The notes below the pieces were generated by a model, which did no database searches, was not told the DNA's origin, and worked only from the letters and a program-made list of their open reading frames with translations. Positions 1 through 6,588 of a stretch of 14,866 nt of DNA are shown here, one piece after another. Source of the stretch: Bryobacteraceae bacterium (GTDB lineage: Bacteria > Acidobacteriota > Terriglobia > Bryobacterales > Bryobacteraceae). The position numbers and the translations under genes are program-made. Where the stretch lies: NCBI GenBank assembly GCA_030044325.1, contig JASHWA010000003.1:1-14866 (forward strand), in the 5' to 3' direction. Each line of letters begins with the position of its first letter. The first letter of the stretch is position 1.

Positions 1-87
1 CGATACGTTCTGTACGGTTCGATCGTGGTGGTCGCCGCCGCGATCGCCTATTGGATCTACGCACGGAGAAAGCCTCGTAGTTGGTAG
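1..87 (+). CDS. C-terminal end of a membrane-anchored protein (partial, unidentified)
   Basis: Frame 1 is open from the window edge to a TAG at 85-87. It encodes about 28 residues: a hydrophobic stretch rich in Val/Ala/Ile (about residues 3-20) followed by a basic tail (ARRKPRSW). That is the form of a single C-terminal transmembrane helix with a cytoplasmic positive flank. The final residues and the stop codon fall inside the first units of a heptad repeat array that begins near position 80, so the repeat may have supplied the present end of the protein. The family cannot be named from this fragment. It converges on the aroF gene. The call rests only on the open frame and the helix-plus-basic-tail pattern. 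Confidence 0.5.
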   Translation, partial: RYVLYGSIVVVAAAIAYWIYARRKPRSW

Positions 88-186
88 TGAGCGGTTGGTA
101 GTTAGTAGTTGGTAGTCGGTAGTTGGTAGTCGGTAGTTGGTGGTTAGTAGGTTAGTAGGTTAGTGGTTAGTGGTTCGTCGTCGGGT
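80..186 (+). repeat. Tandem heptad array (GTTNGTA units), + sense
   Basis: Units of the form GTTGGTA, GTCGGTA, GTTAGTA and GTTAGTG start at 80, 87, 94, 101, 108, 115, 122, 129, 136 and 143 in exact 7-nt phase. After two 8-nt steps they continue at 151, 159, 166, 173 and 180. Rephased, the unit is TAGTNGG. The array starts within the last codons of the upstream gene, whose TAG stop is at 85-87. Confidence 0.9.
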
Positions 187-189
187 TTG

Positions 190-208
190 GACGGATCGCG
201 GGTCCGTC
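190..208. other. Short hairpin between two opposed heptad arrays
   Basis: GACGGA at 190-195 is perfectly complementary to TCCGTC at 203-208, with a 7-nt loop. It lies between two heptad arrays that are themselves inverted relative to each other, so the whole 80-291 segment can fold as a long imperfect cruciform or hairpin. It sits between convergent genes and may act as a bidirectional terminator. There is no T-run next to it. Confidence 0.45.
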
Positions 209-218
209 GTGACACGCC

Positions 219-291
219 GACTAACTACTAACTACTAACTACTAACCCACTAGCCACTAACCACGAACCACGAACCACGAACCACTCACGC
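219..291 (-). repeat. Tandem heptad array (GTTNGTR units), minus sense
   Basis: Read on the minus strand, ten units such as GTTCGTG, GTTAGTG and GTTAGTA lie in 7-nt phase. On the + strand each unit ends in C at 225, 232, 239, 246, then after one 8-nt step at 254, 261, 268, 275, 282 and 289. The aroF stop TGA (288-286) lies within the first unit. The array is the inverted counterpart of the one at 80-186, so the G/T-rich strand is again the sense strand of the gene it follows. Confidence 0.9.
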
Positions 292-1320
292 GTGCACGTG
301 TTCCCGCGCCCCCCGATGCGCCAGCAGGTGCGCGATCGCGCGGCAATCTTCCACCACTTCCGCGAATTGATCCGGATACAGCGACTGATGCCCGTCGGAC
401 AGCGCGTGCTCCGGCGCCGGGTGTACTTCGACGATCAATCCCGCCGCGCCGCAGGCGATCGCCGCGAGCGACATCGGATGCACGCGCTCGCGCTTGCCCG
501 TCCCATGGCTCGGATCGACGATGATGGGCAGATGACTGAGCTTCTGCACCGCCGGAACCACGCTTAAATCCAGCGTGTTGCGGCTGTGATCCGTGAACGT
601 GCGCACGCCGCGCTCGCACAGGATCACGTTGTAATTCCCCTCCGACAAAATATATTCGGCGGCCATCAAAAATTCCTCAAGCGTCGACGACATTCCGCGT
701 TTCAGCAGAATCGGTTTCTTCGCTCGCCCCGCCCGCCGCAGCAGTGAAAAATTCTGCATGTTGCGCGCGCCGATCTGCACGCAATCGGCGTAATCCTCCA
801 CCATGTCGAACACCTCGACGTCGATCGATTCGGTGACGATGCCCAGACCGGTCGCCTCGCGCGCTTCGGCCAGCAGCTTCAATCCTTCTTCGCCCAGCCC
901 CTGAAACGCGTACGGCGACGTTCGCGGCTTGTACGCGCCGCCGCGCAGAAGCTGCGCACCCGCGGCCTTCACCGCATGCGCGGCTTCCAGAATCTGCTCC
1001 CGATTTTCCACCGAGCACGGCCCCGCGCAGAACACGATCTCCTCTCCGCCGACCGGAACGCCCTTCACGCGCACCACGGAATCTTCCGCTTTCACCTCGC
1101 GGCTCACCAGCTTGTAGGGCTTCGAAACGCGGATCGCTTCGGCGACGCCCGGAAAATCCTCGAATTCGGCCGGATCCACCGGGCCCGGATTGCCGGTGAT
1201 CCCGATCGCCGTCCGATTCGCCCCCGGCATCGGGTGCGGGCGAAAACCCAGGCTTTCGATTTTTCTGCAAACGCGCTCAATATCGGCCTCGGTGGCCTGC
1301 GCGGTCATTACGATTAACAT
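286..1320 (-). CDS. aroF: 3-deoxy-7-phosphoheptulonate (DAHP) synthase, type I-beta
   Basis: Catalyses phosphoenolpyruvate + erythrose 4-phosphate to DAHP, the first step of the shikimate pathway, in the cytosol. The 344-residue length fits the I-beta class that carries an N-terminal ACT/ferredoxin-like regulatory domain (about residues 1-70). The catalytic barrel shows GPCSVE (100-105), RGGAYKPRTSPYAFQG (126-141), QIGARNMQNF (182-191), LLKRG (205-209) and VDPSHGTGKR (268-277). Metal ligands Cys102, His272, Glu298 and Asp309 are all present, so the enzyme should be active. The ATG at 1320-1318 has a GAGGGA ribosome site 7 nt upstream. The N-terminal domain suggests feedback control by an aromatic amino acid; which one cannot be told from sequence. 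A G-rich heptad array lies between the upstream fumarylacetoacetase gene and this start, and a second array begins at its stop codon. Confidence 0.96.
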   Translation of the reverse strand: MLIVMTAQATEADIERVCRKIESLGFRPHPMPGANRTAIGITGNPGPVDPAEFEDFPGVAEAIRVSKPYKLVSREVKAEDSVVRVKGVPVGGEEIVFCAGPCSVENREQILEAAHAVKAAGAQLLRGGAYKPRTSPYAFQGLGEEGLKLLAEAREATGLGIVTESIDVEVFDMVEDYADCVQIGARNMQNFSLLRRAGRAKKPILLKRGMSSTLEEFLMAAEYILSEGNYNVILCERGVRTFTDHSRNTLDLSVVPAVQKLSHLPIIVDPSHGTGKRERVHPMSLAAIACGAAGLIVEVHPAPEHALSDGHQSLYPDQFAEVVEDCRAIAHLLAHRGAREHVHA

Positions 1321-1347
1321 GGTCTGTTCCCTCGTGGAAAGCGGTCG

Positions 1348-1379
1348 CCCACTACCCGGTTCCTACTTCCCACTGCCCC
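1348..1379 (-). repeat. G-rich heptad array between fah and aroF
   Basis: C-runs on the + strand start at 1348, 1355, 1369 and 1376, with a degenerate unit at 1362, all in exact 7-nt phase. The sense (minus) strand therefore carries four GGG runs and one GG run separated by short loops. The array begins one base after the fah stop codon (TAA, 1383-1381) and ends 27 nt before the aroF start codon. Confidence 0.85.
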
Positions 1380-1380
1380 G

Positions 1381-2610
1381 TTAGACCAGTGTACCGCGGC
1401 ACTCCCCCAACCCGATGCGCCGCGCCGTTGCCGATTCCGCATAGCCGCGCATGATCACCTCATCCCCGTCTTCCAAAAACGTTCGCGATTCGCCGCTGGG
1501 CAACCGCAGCGGCTCCGTTCCGCGCCAGGTCAGCTCCAACAAACATCCCCGCGCCGATTTCTCCGGCCCCGAAACCGTTCCGCTCCCCAGCAAATCGCCC
1601 GGCCGCAGATTGCACCCGTTGCTCGCATGATGCGTCACCATCTGCGCGAGCGTCCAGTACATGTGATCGAACCCCGCGCGGCTCACGAGCACCGGCTCGA
1701 TTTTTTCGGCGCGCATCTTCCCGGTCGTCAGCCACACTTCGAGCGTAAGCGCGATGCCTCCGCGCGTCCGGTCGCCCTCACAATCGAGATACGCAAGCGG
1801 CTGAGGGTCGATGCCGCGATGAAAGCGCGGCACCCGAAACGGATCGAGCGCGTCCATCGTGACCACAAAGGGCGAAATCGTGGTCGCAAAGCTCTTCGCC
1901 AGAAACGGCCCCAGCGGCTGATACTCCCACCGCTGGATATCCCGCGCCGACCAGTCATTCACCAGGCATACGCCAAACATGTGGTCTTCCGCTTTCTCGA
2001 TCGGAATCGGCTCGCCCAGGCGGTTTTCGCAGCAGATGAACACGCCCAGCTCGCTTTCGTAATCGAGCTGCCGCGAGGCTTCGAAAACCGGCGGATGATC
2101 GCCGCTCTGCAGTTGTCCGCAAGGCCGGCGCACCGGCGTTCCGCTCACCACTACGCTCGACGCGCGTCCGTGATACCCGATGGGGACATATTTATAATTC
2201 GGCAGCAGCGGATTGTCCGGCCGGAACATGCTGCCCACATTGGTCGCGTGAAAAATCGACGCGTAGAAATCGCTATAGTCGCCGATTTCGAGCGGCAGAT
2301 CGAGCCGGCACTCCGACATCGGATAGAGCAGCGCTTTCGGAGGATAGGGATTGTCCGCGCGCAGCGCGCGGCTCAATTTCATCCGCAGCTCGGAGCACGC
2401 CCCGCGCCCGCGCGCAGCCAGATCGTTGAGCGAGGTGTAATCCGGCACGTCCAGAATCGAATCCCCGATAGCCACCCCCACGCGCCGCGCCGAGTGGCCG
2501 TGGCGAAAAACGCAAAACGGAAGATTTTGAATGGGAAAATCCGCATCCGGCAAATTCGCCGATTCCACCCAGCTTCGAAGTGTCGGGTCGTGCGTTTCAT
2601 TGAGGGGCAT
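1381..2610 (-). CDS. fahA: Fumarylacetoacetase
   Basis: Hydrolyses fumarylacetoacetate to fumarate and acetoacetate, the last step of tyrosine/homogentisate catabolism. At about 409 residues the length matches bacterial and animal enzymes (about 420). The N-terminal SH3-like domain signature (DADFPIQNLPFCVF, GVAIGDSILD) is followed by the catalytic domain. Residue numbers here count from an in-frame TTG two codons upstream of the chosen start. Conserved segments are DFYASIFHATNVG (116-128; Asp116 and His123), PIGYHGRASSVVVSGTP (145-161), ELDYESELG-type metal ligands Glu187/Glu189, NDWSARDIQRWEYQPLGPF (220-238; Asp221) and Lys241. I chose the ATG at 2610-2608 because AAGA lies at a usable distance and the TTG has none. 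Heptad arrays flank the gene on both sides. No other tyrosine-degradation gene (hmgA, hppD) is in the window. Confidence 0.96.
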   Translation of the reverse strand: MPLNETHDPTLRSWVESANLPDADFPIQNLPFCVFRHGHSARRVGVAIGDSILDVPDYTSLNDLAARGRGACSELRMKLSRALRADNPYPPKALLYPMSECRLDLPLEIGDYSDFYASIFHATNVGSMFRPDNPLLPNYKYVPIGYHGRASSVVVSGTPVRRPCGQLQSGDHPPVFEASRQLDYESELGVFICCENRLGEPIPIEKAEDHMFGVCLVNDWSARDIQRWEYQPLGPFLAKSFATTISPFVVTMDALDPFRVPRFHRGIDPQPLAYLDCEGDRTRGGIALTLEVWLTTGKMRAEKIEPVLVSRAGFDHMYWTLAQMVTHHASNGCNLRPGDLLGSGTVSGPEKSARGCLLELTWRGTEPLRLPSGESRTFLEDGDEVIMRGYAESATARRIGLGECRGTLV

Positions 2611-2641
2611 AGGCAATCTTTATTGTGCGCCAGCAGCCTGT

Positions 2642-2686
2642 CCCACTACCCGATCCCCACTCCCCACTACCCGCTCCCCACTGCCC
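2642..2686 (-). repeat. G-rich heptad array at the hydrolase 3' end
   Basis: Seven CCC triplets start at 2642, 2649, 2656, 2663, 2670, 2677 and 2684 on the + strand, exactly 7 nt apart. On the minus (sense) strand this reads as units GGGCAGT, GGGGAGC, GGGTAGT, GGGGAGT, GGGGATC, GGGTAGT, GGG. This satisfies the G3-loop(1-7) quadruplex pattern several times over. The array overlaps the last codons and the TAG stop (2669-2667) of the upstream hydrolase and ends 31 nt before the fah start. Confidence 0.92.
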
Positions 2687-3620
2687 AGTCGATAATCACT
2701 CCATCCAGCCAAAACCTCGGCCGCCGGCGCGAAATGAATCCTAAATGCCCGCCATGCTCCACCGCCAGCAGCTTCAAATGCGGATTTTCGCGAAACGCGG
2801 GGTGGTCGTAGACTTCAAACGGCACCAGCGGATCGTCTTTGGCGACGATCACCAGCGCCGGAATGCGTACGTTTTCGAGGAATTGACTGGACGACTGCGT
2901 GCGATAATAATTCGCCGCGGTGCCGAAGCCGAACAGCCGCGCGGTGTAGAAATCGTCGAAGTCGTAAATCGTGCGAATGTTTTTGAGATGCTCGACCGTG
3001 TAAATATCGGGCGCCTGGCGTGCGCGGCGACGGATTTTTCGCGTGAGCGACCACAGAAAACGGCGATCGTAAATGATGTTCTCGCGCTTTCCGAGCGCGC
3101 TCGCGCAGGCGGCCAGGTCGATCGGCACCGACACCGCGCACACTCCCGCCAGCAGACCCCCAGCCTGATCCCCCAACTCGCCGGCGAGCTTTAGCGAAAC
3201 GTTGCCGCCCAGCGAAAATCCGCACAGAAAAATCGGCGCCACCGAAGACCGTCGGATCTCGCGCACAATGTGCAGAACATCCGAAGTCTGCCCGGAATGG
3301 TAATTCGACAGCGCCAGCGATTCGGTGCCCCCGCAGCTTCTCAAATTGACGCGATGCGCCGCGAACCCGGCATCGAGCGCGGCGCGAGCCAGGCTGCGCG
3401 CGTAGCCGGCGTTGCTCGATCCTTCGAGGCCGTGCACCATCACGATCTCGCCCCGCGCCTTCTCCGGACGCTGCGTGTGCACCAGCACCTGAACCTGAGC
3501 TTCGGTTTGATACACCACCGGACGCACCGGCCAGCGCTTTTCGCTATCCGGCCGAGGCCAAAAATTCCCCGCGACCGTGGAAAGGTGAGGATTTCGAAAA
3601 AACGGTTCGAACGTCCGCAA
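2667..3620 (-). CDS. YheT/EMB8-like alpha/beta hydrolase
   Basis: A 317-residue alpha/beta-fold hydrolase. The N-terminus FEPFFRNPHLSTV fits the YheT family opening. An oxyanion-side motif MVHGLEGSS (about 61-69) is followed by NLRSCGG, the nucleophile elbow GFSLGGN, the acid-containing loop AKDDPLVPFE and the histidine loop VEHGGHLGF near residues 290-298, so a full Ser-Asp-His triad is present. The physiological substrate of this family is not established; lipid or short-chain ester hydrolysis is a guess. The only start that fits the family N-terminus is a TTG at 3620-3618. A TGA stop lies in frame just upstream and there is no clear Shine-Dalgarno. The last residues (WAVGSG) and the stop codon are read from the heptad array, so the C-terminus is repeat-derived. 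Confidence 0.88.
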   Translation of the reverse strand: MRTFEPFFRNPHLSTVAGNFWPRPDSEKRWPVRPVVYQTEAQVQVLVHTQRPEKARGEIVMVHGLEGSSNAGYARSLARAALDAGFAAHRVNLRSCGGTESLALSNYHSGQTSDVLHIVREIRRSSVAPIFLCGFSLGGNVSLKLAGELGDQAGGLLAGVCAVSVPIDLAACASALGKRENIIYDRRFLWSLTRKIRRRARQAPDIYTVEHLKNIRTIYDFDDFYTARLFGFGTAANYYRTQSSSQFLENVRIPALVIVAKDDPLVPFEVYDHPAFRENPHLKLLAVEHGGHLGFISRRRPRFWLDGVIIDWAVGSG

Positions 3621-3701
3621 AATCCATTTTAGTGTGACGCATCAGAACACGGCATTACCGCCGCGGGTCTCACCAATCGCGAGCCGCGCCGGAAATGGCG
3701 C

Positions 3702-3724
3702 GCGTGTTTCCCGTTTCCACACGC
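3702..3724 (-). terminator. Hairpin downstream of the sensor kinase gene (weak)
   Basis: GCGTGT (3702-3707) pairs with ACACGC (3719-3724) around an 11-nt loop, about 37 nt past the kinase stop in the direction of its transcription. There is no U-run, so Rho-independent termination is doubtful. Confidence 0.25.
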
Positions 3725-3760
3725 ACTCATCAGGGAGCGGCGAGCTTTATAAACGCGGAT

Positions 3761-5110
3761 TCAGTGCACCACCACGCCCGGCGCCGGTTCCACCGCCGCG
3801 TCCATCTTCATCGCCGGCAAGTCGATCTCCACCAGCAGCCCCGGATTGGCGTTGGATGCCCGCAGAACGCCCTGGTGCAGCTCCACCGCGCGGCGAGCGA
3901 TGGACAGCCCCAGCCCCACTCCGCCCGAGCCGCGATTGCGGTCCGCTTCCACGCGATAAAACGGCTCGAACAAATGCGGCAGCGCCTGCTCCGGCACGCC
4001 CGGGCCGTAATCGCGCACCCGAACCCGCACCCGGCCGCCTTCGTTTTGGACCGTAATCTCCATCCGCGATCCCGGCGGCGAATGGCGAATCGCGTTGCGC
4101 ACCACGTTTTCCACCGCCCTGCGCAGCAGCTCCGGATCGCCTTCCACCACCACGTGCGGCGGCGCGGAAAAAATCAGCGAACAACCGCCCGCGCGCGCTT
4201 CAATCGAACATGCGTCCACCAGCGCGCCGATCAGCTCGGCCAGATCCACGCGCTCCTGCCGGCGATGTCCGGCGTCGCCCTCGGCGCGCGTCACCTCGAG
4301 CATCTGGCTGATCAGCGCGTTCAACCGGTCTGCCTCTTTCTGAATGCGATCGAGCGGCAGGGCGTTGCCGCCGGAGCGCGCCAGCTCCACCGCCACGCTC
4401 AGCCGCGCCAGCGGGCTGCGCAGCTCGTGCGAGATGTCCAGCAGCAGCCGGCGCTCGGCCGCGACCAGCGTCTGGATGCGATCCGCCATGCGGTCGAACG
4501 CGCGCGCCAGGTCGCCCAGCTCGTCGCCGCGATTCTCACACGCCCGCGCCCCCAGATCGCCGCGTCCGAAATGATCGAGCGCCTTCTGCAGCCGCCGCAG
4601 CGGCGCGGTCAGATGATACGCCAGCGCGTAGCACAACAACACCGCCACCAGCAGAACCAACAGGTGCTCGGGATGGAAATTCCCCAGCATCAGCGAGCGC
4701 GGCGCCGCGATCAGAAAAAGACAATACTTGCCGTCGCTCGAAAATCGCGCGAAGGTGCTTCCGAATCCGCCCGAAAACGGGAAGCGCGACCATCCGTGCG
4801 CTTCCTGGATCAGCGACGCGTGTCTTTCGCCGGTGAGCAGGTCCGTGCCCTGGCCGTCGGTCAGAATCGCCTCGGAAACGCGCGTCGCGCGCTTGAAGCG
4901 GTCGAGTTCGGCCGCGAGCCCCGCCGCGCCGCCCGTTTCCCACGCCTGCCGCGCTTCCGTCATCTCCACGCTCAGCAGCATCGAAAGCGGCGTCAGGCGC
5001 GTCGAGGAATACGGATTGTAGCTGAGCGAGGTGATCAGAATGGAAGTCGCCAGCGTGATGACCACCGTCAGCACGAACCACGCCACGATTTTTGCAAACA
5101 GCGATCGCAT
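3761..5110 (-). CDS. CpxA-like HAMP sensor histidine kinase
   Basis: A 449-residue membrane sensor kinase. It has an N-terminal TM helix (about 8-30), a short periplasmic domain (about 31-146) with no recognised fold, and TM2 (about 149-166). A HAMP linker follows (about 167-218), then a HisKA box DISHELRSPLARLSVAVELA with phosphoacceptor His228, and an HATPase_c domain with N-box ENVVRNAIRHS (Asn335/Asn339), DYGPGVP (367-373), FEPFYR (381-386) and GGVGLGLSI (396-404). All catalytic boxes are intact. The layout and the HELRSPLARL box resemble CpxA. The ATG at 5110-5108 overlaps the regulator stop by one base (TGATG) and has GGAAGAGAG upstream, so the pair is translationally coupled. Envelope stress sensing is suggested only by resemblance; the signal is unknown. 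Confidence 0.93.
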   Translation of the reverse strand: MRSLFAKIVAWFVLTVVITLATSILITSLSYNPYSSTRLTPLSMLLSVEMTEARQAWETGGAAGLAAELDRFKRATRVSEAILTDGQGTDLLTGERHASLIQEAHGWSRFPFSGGFGSTFARFSSDGKYCLFLIAAPRSLMLGNFHPEHLLVLLVAVLLCYALAYHLTAPLRRLQKALDHFGRGDLGARACENRGDELGDLARAFDRMADRIQTLVAAERRLLLDISHELRSPLARLSVAVELARSGGNALPLDRIQKEADRLNALISQMLEVTRAEGDAGHRRQERVDLAELIGALVDACSIEARAGGCSLIFSAPPHVVVEGDPELLRRAVENVVRNAIRHSPPGSRMEITVQNEGGRVRVRVRDYGPGVPEQALPHLFEPFYRVEADRNRGSGGVGLGLSIARRAVELHQGVLRASNANPGLLVEIDLPAMKMDAAVEPAPGVVVH

Positions 5111-5802
5111 CAGGCGCTCTCTTCCGCGCGGGCGTCTTCGGCCGACGCGCAAAACTGGTAGCCCACGCCGCGCACCGTCTTGATCAGTGTCCGGTCGGTT
5201 TCGAGTTTCCTCCGCAAATGGCTCACGTGCATGTCGATCGAGCGGTCGAACGGCGTGGCCTTGCGATTGTACATCGCCTCCATCAGCGCGTCGCGCGAAA
5301 CCACCGTGCCGGCCGAGCGCACCAGCGTTTCCAGAATGTCGAATTCGAGCGTGGTCATCTCCACCGGCCGGTTGTCGCAGAAAACTTCGCGCGTGCCCGG
5401 ATCGATCAGCACGCCGTTCACCTCGATGCGCCCTTTCGAGCGCACCTGCGCCCGCCGCAGAATCGCCCGCACCCGCGCCAGCAGTTCGCGCGGGTTGAAC
5501 GGCTTCGCCAGATAATCGTCGGCGCCCAGATCCAGACCCACGATGCGGTCCTCGTCTTCGCCGCGCGCCGTGAGCATCAGCACCGGAACCCTGCTGCGCG
5601 CGCGCAGGCGCTTCAACACCGTGAATCCGTCGATTCCCGGCAGCATCAGGTCGAGCACCACCAGGTCGAAATTGCCCGAAGCCGCCAGTTCCAGCCCGCG
5701 CAGTCCGTCGTGCTCGGAGGTGACGCCAAACCCCTCGCGCTCCAGGAACTCCTGCAGCAGCGCGCAAAGTTCGGTATCGTCGTCGATGATCAGCACGCGC
5801 AT
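5110..5802 (-). CDS. CpxR/OmpR-family response regulator
   Basis: A 230-residue two-domain transcription factor. The receiver domain (1-115) has the acidic pocket IIDDD (5-9), phosphoacceptor Asp51 in VVLDLMLPG, Thr78 and Lys100 in LAKPFNPRE. The C-terminal winged helix (about 128-222) has EMTTLEFDILETLV and the recognition segment TPFDRSIDMHVSHLRRKL, ending in TVRGVGYQF. The TPFDR.IDMH segment is typical of CpxR-like members. It is the cognate partner of the kinase encoded directly downstream with a one-base overlap. The ATG at 5802-5800 fits the family N-terminus. The AAGGA next to it touches the ATG with no spacer, and a TATTCT hexamer ends 9 nt upstream, so the mRNA may be almost leaderless. 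Confidence 0.94.
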   Translation of the reverse strand: MRVLIIDDDTELCALLQEFLEREGFGVTSEHDGLRGLELAASGNFDLVVLDLMLPGIDGFTVLKRLRARSRVPVLMLTARGEDEDRIVGLDLGADDYLAKPFNPRELLARVRAILRRAQVRSKGRIEVNGVLIDPGTREVFCDNRPVEMTTLEFDILETLVRSAGTVVSRDALMEAMYNRKATPFDRSIDMHVSHLRRKLETDRTLIKTVRGVGYQFCASAEDARAEESA

Positions 5803-5810
5803 TCCTTATT

Positions 5811-5817
5811 TAGAATA
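5811..5817. promoter_or_regulatory. Shared palindromic -10 element between divergent genes
   Basis: TAGAATA reads TAGAAT on + and TATTCT on minus. Each is a fair -10 hexamer. It lies 7 nt from the + ATG (5824) and 9 nt from the minus ATG (5802), which would put both transcription starts at or within a few bases of the start codon. No good -35 is visible in either direction, so this is a prediction from position and sequence only. Confidence 0.4.
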
Positions 5818-5823
5818 CATAAC

Positions 5824-6585
5824 ATGCTGACGGCAATCACGCGCCAGGTGAGTCCGGCCATTGGAGAATGCCAGGTGACGTTTGTCGAGCGCTCCCCGAT
5901 CGATGCCCGCAAGGCCATGGCGCAGCACGCCCGATACGAGCAGTGCCTGCGCGATTCGGGCGTCCGCGTGATCTCGCTCCCCGCCGATGCGCGCTATCCC
6001 GACGGCGTCTTCGTCGAAGATCCCGCGATTGTGCTTGAGGAGCTCGCGGTGATGTGCCGGATGGGCGCGCCTTCGCGCCGCGGCGAAACGGAGAGCCTGG
6101 CCCACGCCCTCGCTCCGGTTCGCAAACTGGAATGGATTCGCGAGCCGGCTACCATCGAGGGCGGCGACGTGGTGCGCATCGAAAAAACGCTCTACGTCGG
6201 CATCTCGCGCCGAACCAATCGTGAAGGATGCGCGCAACTGGCCGAACGGATCGCACCCTTCGGCTATGCCGCCGTTCCCGTCGAAGTTCGCGGCTGTCTG
6301 CATTTGAAATCGGCGTGCTGTTCGATCGGCGGCGGCGCCGTCCTGATCCATCCCCAATGGATCGATCGAAGCAGGTTCGAACAATTCCGTCAAATCGAAG
6401 TCGCCGAGCCGTGGGCCGCGGATGTGCTCTCGATCGGCGAAACCGTCATCATGCCGGAGGGTTTTCCCAAAACGCGCGACAAGCTGGAGCAGGCCGGATT
6501 CCGCACGCGTGCCATCGACGTTTCCGAATTACAGAAAGCCGAAGCCGGCGTAACCTGCATGAGCCTCATTTTCCACGTAAATTGA
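5824..6585 (+). CDS. Dimethylarginine dimethylaminohydrolase (DDAH)-like enzyme
   Basis: A 253-residue member of the guanidino-modifying (arginine deiminase/amidinotransferase) superfamily with DDAH features: YPDGVFVEDPA (58-68) with Asp60 and Glu65, IEGGDVV (111-117), catalytic His160 in LHLKSACC, and nucleophile Cys245 in GVTCMSLIF near the C-terminus. DDAH hydrolyses Nω-methylated arginines to L-citrulline plus methylamines. The length matches DDAH (about 250-285), not arginine deiminase (about 400). The ATG at 5824 gives the family N-terminus and no Shine-Dalgarno precedes it. It is convergent with argR and next to the argF-G-H block, whose argG product uses citrulline, so a citrulline salvage role is plausible. 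Other guanidine hydrolases of the fold cannot be excluded. Confidence 0.87.
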   Translation: MLTAITRQVSPAIGECQVTFVERSPIDARKAMAQHARYEQCLRDSGVRVISLPADARYPDGVFVEDPAIVLEELAVMCRMGAPSRRGETESLAHALAPVRKLEWIREPATIEGGDVVRIEKTLYVGISRRTNREGCAQLAERIAPFGYAAVPVEVRGCLHLKSACCSIGGGAVLIHPQWIDRSRFEQFRQIEVAEPWAADVLSIGETVIMPEGFPKTRDKLEQAGFRTRAIDVSELQKAEAGVTCMSLIFHVN

Positions 6586-6588
6586 AAT

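Noticed and set aside
80..291. CRISPR-like repeats
   Set aside because: Units are 7 bp and directly adjacent, without spacers.
1627..2811. Long + strand open frame opposite fumarylacetoacetase
   Set aside because: Antisense shadow; the fumarylacetoacetase frame has full family conservation.
3695..5161. Long + strand open frame (488 codons) opposite the kinase gene
   Set aside because: Arg/His/Gln-rich low-complexity translation typical of the antisense of high-GC genes; no domain recognised.
3761..5767. A 668-codon open frame running through both two-component genes
   Set aside because: Only its 3' 449 codons encode the kinase. The first 219 are an out-of-frame reading of the response regulator, whose own frame has all family motifs.
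5803..5807. AAGGA as ribosome site of the response regulator
   Set aside because: It touches the ATG with no spacer, so normal ribosome placement is not possible with this start.
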